This document shows, piece by piece, positions 1 to 7,684 of a stretch of DNA of 64,000 bases. Source of the DNA: Thermoanaerobaculia bacterium (GTDB taxonomy: Bacteria > Acidobacteriota > Thermoanaerobaculia > Multivoradales > JAHZIX01). Each line of letters starts with the position of its first letter. Position 1 is the first letter of the stretch. The translations under genes were made by a program, and so were the position numbers. The notes under the pieces are model-generated. The model was not told the origin of the DNA. It was given only the letters and a program-made list of their open reading frames with translations, and ran no database searches. The stretch covers positions 1 to 64,000 of the forward strand of contig JALXFE010000102.1 in assembly GCA_027069135.1 (NCBI GenBank), written 5' to 3'.

Positions 1-161
1 GCGTCTTCCACAGTGTTCCCGACCTAACGGCAGCGATCGATGGACATCTCAAGGTCCACAACCGCAATCCTGCTCCGTTCATCTGGACGAAATCAGCGAC
101 CGACATCCTTGCCAAGGTCCGGCGAGCCCGCGAGAATCTCAATAAGTCGCCATCTGTATGA
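1..161 (+). pseudogene. IS630-family transposase, C-terminal end only
   Basis: The first 161 bases read in frame as the last 52 residues of a transposase and end at TGA 159-161. The tail (segments HNRNPAPFIWTKSATDIL and VRRARENLN) has the usual end of IS630/Tc1-like DDE transposases, where an HN-x-x-P-x-PF-x-W-T motif precedes a closing helix. The rest lies outside the window, so completeness cannot be judged. The same frame continues after the stop into unrelated sequence with a likely TA target at 172-173, so the element probably inserted into the gene whose remnant follows. The family call rests on a short segment. Confidence 0.7.
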
Positions 162-359
162 CGCACTACGCTAGAGGGTTACGCCTCCCGGGAGGGGAAA
201 GAGGTCTTGGCGGTCTGCAATGCATTCTTGGACCGGACCTGTAAGGCGGTGGAGCTGATTCTTGAGGCTGCCCAGGAGGTTGGGGCGGTAGAGGCTGAGG
301 TTTTCAAGGTGCCAGCGGTTCAGGAGCGTGAGCCGGTGCAGATCTCGCTCTTTGGGTAG
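162..359 (+). pseudogene. C-terminal remnant of an interrupted gene, ending in a sliding-clamp-binding-like motif
   Basis: Codons 174-359 give about 61 residues of protein-like sequence (EGYASREGKEVLAVCNAF near the start) with no start codon, directly behind the IS630 end. The last residues, QISLFG just before the stop TAG 357-359, fit the Q-[LI]-[SD]-L-F beta-clamp-binding motif found at the C-terminus of many replication and repair proteins. A hairpin with a T-rich tail follows at once. I do not recognise the family. The simplest reading is a gene cut by the insertion sequence, leaving only its end. Confidence 0.4.
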
Positions 360-384
360 GGAAAGCCTTGGGTCCGACCGGAGT

Positions 385-408
385 GGCCTCATCGGAGGCC
401 TTCCTTTT
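385..408 (+). terminator. Rho-independent terminator after the remnant gene
   Basis: A 6-bp GGCCTC/GAGGCC stem with an ATCG loop is followed by TTCCTTTT. It lies 26 bases after the stop of the remnant gene and isolates it from the conflict operon. Between here and 615 no gene, promoter or other element stood out. Confidence 0.6.
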
Positions 409-615
409 CGCCGGTTCCTTTGTTCGTTGGCAATTCTCTTGGGACTTTGCGGCGCTCTCATCTGGGAAGCGCAAGAGGTCCTTACTCTCTAAAAACCAGT
501 ATACTTGGAGAATTGGCGACTACATCGCAGCTGCTTGCTAGCTGAGGCTCTGGGTGAGAAACCGGGTAGATCCCTAGGATTTCTTGAGAACCGGCGATTT
601 GGATAAGTCTAGATG

Positions 616-660
616 GGCTCTCCTTTTCGGGTAGCTGGGAGAGCCGGAGCGAAAAGGAGA
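616..660 (+). promoter_or_regulatory. Leader hairpins covering the ribosome-binding site of the conflict operon
   Basis: A perfect 10-bp inverted repeat (620-629 with 650-659, arms CTCCTTTTCG/CGAAAAGGAG) overlaps a second, mutually exclusive 8-bp one (616-623 with 638-645, GGCTCTCC/GGAGAGCC). The 3' arm of the first contains the purine-rich AAAAGGAG that is the likely Shine-Dalgarno of the gene starting at 666. The two structures could therefore switch the RBS between hidden and exposed. The structure is seen in the sequence; a regulatory role is inferred. Confidence 0.5.
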
Positions 661-665
661 AGGCT

Positions 666-977
666 ATGAGTGTCTCAGAAATTCCCTTGAAAGAAGTTAT
701 CCAGGAGCTGCGCGTTCAGCTCGCAGAGGCGATCGAAGCCGGTGATGGAGAGGATCTTAGGTTTGGTATCGAGGATCTGGAGCTGGAGCTCCAAGTGGTC
801 GTGACCAAGGGCGGTGCGGGCAACCTTGAGGTGGAGGGGGGGCTCAAGTTCATGGTGCTCAATGCTCTTGGCAAGGGTGAGGTCAGTGGTTCTTATGAAA
901 AGAGCCATCTTCAGAAGCTCCGTCTAAAGCTCCGCCCAAGGTCCGAATCCGGGCGCAGTACCGATTTGTCCGGCTGA
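666..977 (+). CDS. Trypsin-co-occurring domain (Trypco2-like) protein
   Basis: A 103-aa acidic protein. Its first 95 residues follow the Trypco2 pattern: an amphipathic helix (VIQELRVQLAEAI), the phrase GEDLRFGIEDLELELQV, then a beta-rich half ending KLRLKLRP. Trypco domains are small, of unknown biochemical activity, and occur next to trypsin-like proteases in NTPase-dependent conflict systems, where they are thought to link protease and effector modules. The next gene, 10 bases downstream, is exactly such a protease. It is the first gene of the island operon and its RBS lies in a hairpin. The family call comes from pattern recognition plus context. Confidence 0.75.
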   Translation: MSVSEIPLKEVIQELRVQLAEAIEAGDGEDLRFGIEDLELELQVVVTKGGAGNLEVEGGLKFMVLNALGKGEVSGSYEKSHLQKLRLKLRPRSESGRSTDLSG

Positions 978-987
978 GATCTAGACC

Positions 988-2538
988 ATGGATTCGGAAC
1001 TATTCGGTCGTATTGTGCGGATAGAGGCCAGCTTTGCTGGCTGCGATCCCAAGGTCGGAACCGGTTTTCGGCTGGCGCCGGGCCGGGTTCTGACTTCCCA
1101 ACACGTCGTGGAACGCGAAGGCTCTACGGCAGAGAGCATCTTCGTCAGCCGCGACGCCGCAGGGGATGGCCAGATCGAGAGGAAGCCAGCCACCGTTATT
1201 TGGCGAGGCGAAAGAACTCTCGACCTGGAAGATCATCGGTCTCTCGACGCGGCTCTTCTCGAAGACGAGCTGTCCGCCGAAGGTCTGAAGCCGTTTCAGA
1301 GGTTGGTTCGATTGCCTCAGCCGGGAGGAACGTTCGTAGGTGCCGGATTCGTCAAGGTTAGCGGCTCGAGCCGAGAGCTTCATCGCCCTGACGGAATGGA
1401 GGGGCACTTCGACCCGGTTCAGGACTTTGCAACCAGCGTGAGCCTGCGCATCGAGGGAGCCTTTCCGACCAACAAAGCCGGGGAAGCCGCCTGGGGCGGA
1501 ATCTCTGGCTCCCCCATTTTCATAGGACCCCAAGGAGGCTGCCTCGCTGGTTTCCTCTATGGTGTTGTCCGCAGAACGGTTGGGAGCTTTTCGGACCGCG
1601 TCACAGCGGTGGCTTCGACAGTGCTTTTGCGAAACCCGGAGTTCTGCGCGGCCTTGGGAATCGAAGATCCGCCACCGCCGCACGAGCGGCTTGTTGTGGC
1701 CTCCCGGGATCTCTTGGAGAAAAACCCGCAACTTGCACGCCGCCTGGCCGCGATGGATTCTCCTTGGAAGCAGGCTTGGAAAGATAAAGGGACGGAAGGC
1801 CTCCTCGAAGCCGTTTGCCGGGAGGGGGATATGGAGACCCTCCTCGATGGGCTCCTGGTTCTAGCGAAGGCCAGCAAGTCGGAGCCCGGGGAGCTCGCTT
1901 CCCTGCGGGAATCGGCGGTTCACCTCGTGGCTCTTCTGGCGCATCACGAGTTTTCCCGCCGGGCTGGGGTCGCGGAAACGGCGCCGGGGCGCTTTCGAGT
2001 TCCGGTGACAAGTCTCAACTATGCGGAGGCGGTTTTTGCATCGTCGGTAGGGCTCAAGGCACGCTATGCGAAACCTACATCTGAGTCGAGAGGACGGCAG
2101 AGCCTCGCCGCTCGCGAGCTGGAAGTGCCAACGACTCAACTGGAGAGCGGTCTTGAATCGCGAAATCTTGTGGCGGATCAAGTCGAGGAGATGGCGGCCA
2201 CATTCCTCGAAGGGCTCGATATGGCGCCGTATCTCTACGACGAGCAACAGCAAATCATAAAGGGAGAAGGGCCGGAGCGACGTATTGAGGTCTTGGGTAA
2301 GGCTGTCGAACACAACCTCCGGAGGCTGGCCAAACGGAAGGGACGGCAGCCTTTCCTTTTCCTCACCGCGGAACGCAAGAAGCCAGGAGGATTCGCTACC
2401 GAGGCCTTTCTGAGGCACCTTCAGAACGTGCTTCCCAGCCTGATCTACCTCGACCTCGAGGGGGATGCCCTAGAAGCCCTGGAGCTCGAAGAAAAGCTTC
2501 GGCCCCTTTGGGAAATCCTGGGTATCGAATCAACATAG
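988..2538 (+). CDS. Trypsin-like serine protease of an NTPase conflict system
   Basis: A 516-aa protein. Residues 1-225 form a trypsin fold with an intact triad: His39 (in LTSQHVV), Asp87 (SLDAAL) and Ser173 (GGISGSPIF). There is no signal peptide, so it should act in the cytoplasm. Residues 230-516 are mostly helical and charged, and probably hold an effector-associated or partner-binding region. In known systems such proteases are activated when a sensor/NTPase partner detects an invader, then cleave a target. It lies between Trypco2 and the MoxR ATPase, so a shared complex is likely. The C-terminal part is not assigned to a family. Confidence 0.8.
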   Translation: MDSELFGRIVRIEASFAGCDPKVGTGFRLAPGRVLTSQHVVEREGSTAESIFVSRDAAGDGQIERKPATVIWRGERTLDLEDHRSLDAALLEDELSAEGLKPFQRLVRLPQPGGTFVGAGFVKVSGSSRELHRPDGMEGHFDPVQDFATSVSLRIEGAFPTNKAGEAAWGGISGSPIFIGPQGGCLAGFLYGVVRRTVGSFSDRVTAVASTVLLRNPEFCAALGIEDPPPPHERLVVASRDLLEKNPQLARRLAAMDSPWKQAWKDKGTEGLLEAVCREGDMETLLDGLLVLAKASKSEPGELASLRESAVHLVALLAHHEFSRRAGVAETAPGRFRVPVTSLNYAEAVFASSVGLKARYAKPTSESRGRQSLAARELEVPTTQLESGLESRNLVADQVEEMAATFLEGLDMAPYLYDEQQQIIKGEGPERRIEVLGKAVEHNLRRLAKRKGRQPFLFLTAERKKPGGFATEAFLRHLQNVLPSLIYLDLEGDALEALELEEKLRPLWEILGIEST

Positions 2539-2549
2539 GAGACTTGACG

Positions 2550-3542
2550 ATGGCAACGTGGAAGCTCGAGGCTCTCGAAGTAGAGCTTGAAAACAAAGTT
2601 TCTCCTCCTGGAGGGGGGGCTGCTGGCCCCTCTCGGTCTCGGCATCTCTTTGATCCCAAAGATGTGCTTGCCATCAATGCTTCTCTCGCTTCAGGTCGCC
2701 CGCTCCTGGTGCGCGGAGAGGCGGGAATTGGAAAAAGCCAGTTGGCTCGCGCAGCAGCAACAGGCCTCCGCCGCCGGTTCGTCTCGGCGGCGGTGGATGC
2801 CCGCACGGAAGCCCAGGACTTGCAGTGGACGTTTGATGCCGTGCGCCGCCTGGCGGACGCTCAGCTTCTGGGGTCGACCGGTGCGCGGCTGGATGAGTCT
2901 CAGAAATTGCTGGATGAAAAGCGCTACTTGAGCCCTGGTCCCCTTTGGTGGGGGTTCGATTGGGCAGGGGCAGCGCAGCAAGCGAAACAAGCGAAGACAA
3001 CCTTTCCGGTGGGCGCAGGAGACGCAGAGGCGGCTCCGCGAGGGGTCGTCGTCCTGCTGGATGAAATCGATAAGGGGGACAGCTCGGTGCCCAATGGGCT
3101 GCTGGAGGGTCTCGGGAACCGGCAGTTCACGAGCCCTACGGGGGACCTCGTTCGCTGTGATTCCGTGCCACCGCTGGTGGTCGTCACCACCAACGAAGAA
3201 CGTTCCTTGCCCGATGCCTTTCTGCGGCGCTGCCTGGTGCTTCAGATGGAGGTTCCCGGGAAGGAGGCCGGCCTCCTCAAGTGGCTGAAGAAACGAGGCC
3301 GCGCTCATTTTGGGCAGGAGGAACTAGCCGACGAGATCCTCTCCGAGGCCGCCAAAATGCTTGCTGTGGACCGGGCGGCGGCGCAGCGGAGAGGATTATC
3401 GCCACCAGGAGGTGCGGAATACTTGGATCTTCTCCGAGCACTCTTTTACCTGGGTGGCTCCACCCGCGAAAGAGAGACTCTCTTAGGGGAGATTCGTGAG
3501 TTCACCTTTCAAAAGCACCCGTCCGAGGATGTCGCGGGGTGA
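2550..3542 (+). CDS. MoxR-type AAA+ ATPase
   Basis: A 330-aa AAA+ protein. Walker A is GEAGIGKS at residues 56-63, Walker B is VVLLDEID around 167-174, and a sensor-1 segment VVVTTNEERSLPDAFLRRC follows. I chose ATG 2550 because AGGAGA precedes it at a good distance and it leaves no overlap with the protease; an in-frame start at 2508 would overlap that gene. MoxR ATPases usually work with a vWA-domain partner, and the next gene, overlapping by GTGA, carries a vWA-like region. Likely role: ATP-driven remodelling or priming of the protease/sensor complex (inference). Confidence 0.8.
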   Translation: MATWKLEALEVELENKVSPPGGGAAGPSRSRHLFDPKDVLAINASLASGRPLLVRGEAGIGKSQLARAAATGLRRRFVSAAVDARTEAQDLQWTFDAVRRLADAQLLGSTGARLDESQKLLDEKRYLSPGPLWWGFDWAGAAQQAKQAKTTFPVGAGDAEAAPRGVVVLLDEIDKGDSSVPNGLLEGLGNRQFTSPTGDLVRCDSVPPLVVVTTNEERSLPDAFLRRCLVLQMEVPGKEAGLLKWLKKRGRAHFGQEELADEILSEAAKMLAVDRAAAQRRGLSPPGGAEYLDLLRALFYLGGSTRERETLLGEIREFTFQKHPSEDVAG

Positions 3543-6500
3543 GAAGCTCCCCCCTCTCCGGGCCGCCTCGGGAGGCCGAGGCCTTGCCGGGATCCGCTCC
3601 GTGGCGAGGGGATCTCCTCCGCGCTTGGGTTTTTGGCGACCGGGCGGCCCTCGACGCAGCCGCCGAGCGGCATGGTTTTGGACGCCGGCTCCAGACAGAG
3701 CCTTCCGAGAAAGAGAGCCAGAAGAGCGACGAGATCCGAGACACCAAGACAACGAAGTGCCCGACGGATCTTGCGCGCCGCCGCCCGGCCCCTACGTTCT
3801 TCTGGCAGCCGGTGGCTCGAGATTTTGGCGATGATCACCTCGACGCGGACCCAGAGGATTCCGCGGAGAGACAGCTGCAGCTTAGCGAAGAACATCTCCG
3901 TCCCGGCCCCGACGACAGGGCTCCTCAGCCAGAACCCATCGTGGCCTGGCCGAGGCTTTGGCGAGCTCTGGAGGATCGGCTGAAGAGTCCGAAGCCTCGG
4001 CGTCTCGTCGATGTCGATCGGCTAGTTCGAAGATGGTCCCGGGGTGAGTTGGTGCGGCGCCTGCCGCTACGCTCCGGCCTAGCTCACGCTCGCCTGGCGA
4101 TATTCCTGGATCGCAGTGAGAGATTGAAACCCTTCTGGGGAGACCAAGTATCGGTCACCCGGAGGTTGGCAAGACACCTCGGCCGAGACTCCATCCGGCT
4201 ACTTCCGAGGAGTCTTCTTTCGCAGGGCATCCCGCCTCTTGCAGTCGATGAGAGGCTTCTCATCGTCAGCGACTTGGGACTCTATGGCGGTCCAGAGGCA
4301 TCTAGGCCTTGGGTTCGCCTGGGGCACCGGCTGCAGCGGAACCTAGGGCCGGCAGCGGTCGCTCTGCTGCCTTGTCCGAGGAACCGCTGGGTAGGAGACG
4401 GCCCCCAGCTTTTTTCCTCGCTGGATTGGTCGTCTCCGGACCGGGAAGGTTGCCCCCGGCCTGTCCGCGTCTCCGAGGGCGGGTCGGCGGTCGATCAGGT
4501 TTTGCGTCTGGCATCGGTCGCGCGGCGGCTCGAAACGGGTCTTGTGCGGGAACTGCGCTGCCTGGTTCCGGATGCAGACTTGGGCACGGAGGCGGATCTC
4601 TGGGCGCATCCGGCAGTCCGTTCTGCTCAAGCCATTGGCATTGTGCTCGAAGAAGATCGAGCCCGTTCCCTAAGGCTCGAGATGGCCGACCTACCCACCC
4701 TTGTCCAGGCCCGGGTGGTTTCTCTCTTGGCTCGTTGGCACAAGGGGATCGCTCCGGAGACCTGGGCCACCGAAGTGGCCGACTTGCTTGCCTTGGGGGT
4801 TTCGCAAGAGGTTATCGGTCAGGCGGAAATTGTCCGGTCCAAGGAACTGATGGGGCGCATCGCGAACCTGATTGAAGCCGGTGCAGGCCCTCTTTCGAAG
4901 GACGCTGATGCCTGGTTCGACCGCCTGAGCCTTTGGTGTTCCCGAAGCCTCTGGCGGCATAAAAACTACCGTGGGCTATTGTCCCGGGCTGTCGCTGCGC
5001 GCCAACGACGGAATCCAGAGAGCCCCCTACCTTCAGGGCTCACGCCAGAGATGCTCGGGGGTGAATCCTCGACCCTCCCGGTGCGCCGCTATTCGATCTG
5101 GCACGAAGGCCTCGAATTCAGAGCACTCGCCGCATCTCACAAAGGGTCTGGAAGTTTTGTGGCAGAGGTAGCGGCGCGCCTACCCCGCTTACTTTCCGAC
5201 AGCGGAGAAGAAGCTCCGATGGAAGTTGATCTAGGGAATTCCGAGCTCACATGGCCCGCCCCGGATCCCTCCGGCCCCGTCTTGCTTGTGACGGATGTCG
5301 AGGCGCTCGAGCTAGAACCCTCAGGAATGCCTCTGTGGGCTCGCTGGGCGGGGCGAGATCATTTTGGTTTCTGGGCCGCGTTCGAGGTGGTGGGCGTACG
5401 TCAGCGGCTCCGGTGGATTCCGCCGGGCCGGTTTTGGATGGGATCTCCTCAAGACGAAGCGGGCCGGTTTGAAAGGGAGGGTCCAAGGCACCAGGTCACG
5501 TTGACCGAGGGGTTTTGGATGGGTGAGACTCCCTGTACCCAAGCCCTCTGGGAGGCGGTGAGCACTACCAACCCGAGCCACTTCTCTGGTCCGGAGCATC
5601 CTGTCGAGAAGGTTTCTTGGGACGACTGTCAGACGTTTCTAACCAAGCTCAACGAACGGGTTCCTTTCCTCGAAGCAGAATTACCCACCGAGGCCCGGTG
5701 GGAATATGCCTGCCGGGCTGGGATCGCTGAGGCCACCTGGAAGGGTGATCTCGAGACGGAGGTGGAAAACACCTCAGCGATTTTGGATGAAATCGCTTGG
5801 TATCGAGGCAACAGTGCTGGGCTGGAAAAAGCCGGGCCAGACCGTAGCCTCTTCGCTTGGAGGAAGAGGCCGACTACGGAACCGCGCCGCGGAACCCACC
5901 CTGTTGGCCAGAAGGAACCGAATCCCTGGGGACTCCACGACATGTTGGGGAATGTGTATGAGTGGTGCTCGGACACCTACGGTCCCTACGGAGAGGAAAG
6001 AGCGGTGGATCCGGCGGCGGGTTCGAAGCGCGTGATTCGCGGCGGCTCCTGGAGCTCGTTCGCACGGCGCGTGCGTGCGGCGTACCGCTGCGGGGCCGAG
6101 CCGGGCTACCGCGACGACTACCTGGGCTTCCGCCTGGTCCGAGGTCCGGGGCGCGGAGCGCAGGAAATCGGTCGGGGCTCCGCGGCCGCGGAGGGAGGGA
6201 CGACCCCGCGCCGACGGAGACCACGACCGAGGCGATCTCGCATCGCTTGGGCTAGTGCCTCTGGTGAAGATGGAATCGGCCACTGGGCAGCGTTTGAGGT
6301 AGCAGGCGTCGAGCAGCGTTTGCGGTGGATTGAACCGGGAACGTTCTGGATGGGTTCCCAGGAGACCGAGGCCGGGCGGTGGGGGGACGAGGGCCCTCGC
6401 CATCGGGTTCGATTGACTCGAGGGTTCTGGCTGGGCGAGACCCCCTGTACCCAAGCCCTTTGGCAAGGCGTGATGGGTTCGAACCCAAGCCGCTTTAAGA

Positions 6501-7093
6501 GTCCGAACCGGCCGGTCGAGCGGGTGAGCTGGGAGGATTGTCAGGAGTTTCTGGCGAGGCTCGCTGAGAGCCATCCGCTCCTCAACCTTCGCCTCCCTAC
6601 CGAAGCGGAGTGGGAGTATGCCTGCCGGGCGAAAACGGAAAATGCTACCTGGATGGGGGACCTCAAGATTCTTGGGGAGAACAACGCGCCGTTGCTCGAT
6701 AAGATTGCTTGGTACGGGGGCAACAGCGGCGTGGGCTTCGACCTCGTCGAAGGGGCCGATTCTTCTGGATGGCCCGAGAAGCAGTATCCGCACGAGCGTG
6801 CAGGGACTCGCCCTGTCGGTCAGAAAGCCCCCAATCCGTGGGGACTCCGCGACATGTTGGGGAATGTGTTCGAGTGGTGCTCGGACTGGGTGGGGCCCTA
6901 TTCTGGAGAGCACGCCGAAGGCCCGAAGGGCCCGGAGTCGGGTTCGAGGCGCGTGATTCGCGGCGGCTCCTGGGACTCGGGCGCACAGAGCGTGCGTGCG
7001 GCGTGCCGCTTCGGGGACGAGCCGGGCGCCCGCGGCCACAACCTGGGCTTCCGCCTGGTCCGAGGTCCGGGAGGCGGAGCCGATGAGCGGTAG
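3539..7093 (+). CDS. vWA/SAV_2336-like protein with two FGE-sulfatase (C-type-lectin fold) domains carrying DGR variable repeats
   Basis: An 1184-aa protein starting at a GTG that overlaps the upstream stop (GTGA). Residues 150-600 resemble the SAV_2336 family: a vWA-like strand LAIFLDRSERL near 190 and LLIVSDLGLYGG near 241 suggest a degenerate metal-site domain, the expected partner of MoxR. Two FGE-sulfatase domains follow, at about 605-875 and 905-1180, each with RWIPPG/RWIEPG, FWMGS, ETPCTQALW, LPTEA-WEYACRA, NPWGL-DMLGNV-EWCSD and a closing RGGSW...LGFRLVRGPG. Each closing segment is a DGR variable repeat (VR1, VR2). The cysteine pair of catalytic formylglycine-generating enzymes is missing there, so both domains are probably ligand-binding lectin-like folds. 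Two variable domains in one chain would give a bivalent sensor. Confidence 0.82.
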   Translation: MRSSPLSGPPREAEALPGSAPWRGDLLRAWVFGDRAALDAAAERHGFGRRLQTEPSEKESQKSDEIRDTKTTKCPTDLARRRPAPTFFWQPVARDFGDDHLDADPEDSAERQLQLSEEHLRPGPDDRAPQPEPIVAWPRLWRALEDRLKSPKPRRLVDVDRLVRRWSRGELVRRLPLRSGLAHARLAIFLDRSERLKPFWGDQVSVTRRLARHLGRDSIRLLPRSLLSQGIPPLAVDERLLIVSDLGLYGGPEASRPWVRLGHRLQRNLGPAAVALLPCPRNRWVGDGPQLFSSLDWSSPDREGCPRPVRVSEGGSAVDQVLRLASVARRLETGLVRELRCLVPDADLGTEADLWAHPAVRSAQAIGIVLEEDRARSLRLEMADLPTLVQARVVSLLARWHKGIAPETWATEVADLLALGVSQEVIGQAEIVRSKELMGRIANLIEAGAGPLSKDADAWFDRLSLWCSRSLWRHKNYRGLLSRAVAARQRRNPESPLPSGLTPEMLGGESSTLPVRRYSIWHEGLEFRALAASHKGSGSFVAEVAARLPRLLSDSGEEAPMEVDLGNSELTWPAPDPSGPVLLVTDVEALELEPSGMPLWARWAGRDHFGFWAAFEVVGVRQRLRWIPPGRFWMGSPQDEAGRFEREGPRHQVTLTEGFWMGETPCTQALWEAVSTTNPSHFSGPEHPVEKVSWDDCQTFLTKLNERVPFLEAELPTEARWEYACRAGIAEATWKGDLETEVENTSAILDEIAWYRGNSAGLEKAGPDRSLFAWRKRPTTEPRRGTHPVGQKEPNPWGLHDMLGNVYEWCSDTYGPYGEERAVDPAAGSKRVIRGGSWSSFARRVRAAYRCGAEPGYRDDYLGFRLVRGPGRGAQEIGRGSAAAEGGTTPRRRRPRPRRSRIAWASASGEDGIGHWAAFEVAGVEQRLRWIEPGTFWMGSQETEAGRWGDEGPRHRVRLTRGFWLGETPCTQALWQGVMGSNPSRFKSPNRPVERVSWEDCQEFLARLAESHPLLNLRLPTEAEWEYACRAKTENATWMGDLKILGENNAPLLDKIAWYGGNSGVGFDLVEGADSSGWPEKQYPHERAGTRPVGQKAPNPWGLRDMLGNVFEWCSDWVGPYSGEHAEGPKGPESGSRRVIRGGSWDSGAQSVRAACRFGDEPGARGHNLGFRLVRGPGGGADER
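6020..6150 (+). repeat. DGR variable repeat VR1 (first FGE domain)
   Basis: 131 nt aligning without gaps to the template repeat 8703-8833. By hand I count about 13 differences at template adenines and one non-A difference, the G opposite template C at 8827 near the 3' end. Most hits fall on first and second bases of AAC codons, e.g. AAC to TTC, CGC, TGC, GCC and TAC. It encodes the last strand of the first FGE domain. Confidence 0.95.
6178..6193 (+). repeat. GC-rich perfect palindrome downstream of VR1
   Basis: CTCCGCGG followed by its reverse complement, 28 nt after VR1 and inside the coding linker between the two FGE domains. Related hairpin-forming sequences and a shared GGGAGGGACGACC block follow VR2 and VR3 but not the TR. 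In phage DGRs, GC-rich hairpins just after the VR promote target recognition; the same role is inferred here. Confidence 0.6.
6941..7071 (+). repeat. DGR variable repeat VR2 (second FGE domain)
   Basis: 131 nt matching the template repeat without gaps. About 13 differences sit at template adenines (AAG to AGG; AAC to GAC, GGC, AGC, TTC, GCC, CAC; TAC to TGC; GAC to GGC) and one non-A difference is the shared G at the 3' end. It encodes the last strand of the second FGE domain and ends 22 nt before the stop codon. Confidence 0.95.
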
Positions 7094-7104
7094 CGCAAGG
7101 GAGA

Positions 7105-7126
7105 GGCTCCGCGAGCGAGGGGGAGG
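7105..7126 (+). repeat. GC-rich DGR flank element after VR2
   Basis: A block beginning GGCTCCGCG and running into GGGAGGGACGACC, 12 nt after the stop of the target gene. It corresponds to the elements after VR1 and VR3, although here the stem is imperfect. Probable target-recognition element (inference). Confidence 0.45.
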
Positions 7127-7186
7127 GACGACCCCGCGCCGCTGGAGCCTCGAGAGCTGTGTAGACTCGAGGGAAGAGACGAAGCG

Positions 7187-7684
7187 ATGCGACTGAAATT
7201 CTTCACGGTGCCCGTCTTCGGGCCTGGCGACTCGGAGACGGAACTCAACAGATTCTTGGCTCAGCACCGGATTCTGAAAGTGGACCGCGGACTGGTGACG
7301 GAGTCTTCCGGAGCTTGTTGGGCCGTATGCGTTGGTTATCTCGATAGTGAGATGAAACCAGCCTCCCGAAAGAGGAGTCGGATCGACTATCGAGAGGTGC
7401 TCTCGCCCACGGAGTTCGAGATCTATGCGGACCTTCGGAGGTGGCGCAAGGTGCAGGCGGCCGATGACGGTGTTCCTCCGTATCAAATCTTCACCAACGA
7501 ACAGCTGGCGGCTATCGTCCAGCAAGGAGTTCGGACCGTGGAGTCTTTGACCCTTCTCCCGGGGGTGGGGCCGGCTCGGTTGGCAAAATACGGTCAATCG
7601 GTTCTCGACCAGTTCAGTAGCCTCACGGCCGCTTTGGAAGAGAGCCTGGAAGGACACGATGAAACGGAAGCTGATTCCGCTTGA
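7187..7684 (+). CDS. HRDC-domain DGR accessory protein
   Basis: A 165-aa protein. The first 70 residues (KFFTVPVFGPGDSETELNRF, then a strand-rich stretch ending ACWAVCVGYLD) resemble the N-terminal piece often fused to HRDC in DGR accessory proteins. Residues 88-155 are an HRDC fold: LSPTEFEIYADLRRWRK, PPYQIFTNEQLAAI, LTLLPGVGPARLAKYG. HRDC domains bind nucleic acid, and some DGRs carry such a protein in place of the Avd barrel. It overlaps the RT start by 26 nt, so the two are translationally coupled. Likely role: binding TR RNA or RT during mutagenic cDNA synthesis. Confidence 0.85.
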   Translation: MRLKFFTVPVFGPGDSETELNRFLAQHRILKVDRGLVTESSGACWAVCVGYLDSEMKPASRKRSRIDYREVLSPTEFEIYADLRRWRKVQAADDGVPPYQIFTNEQLAAIVQQGVRTVESLTLLPGVGPARLAKYGQSVLDQFSSLTAALEESLEGHDETEADSA

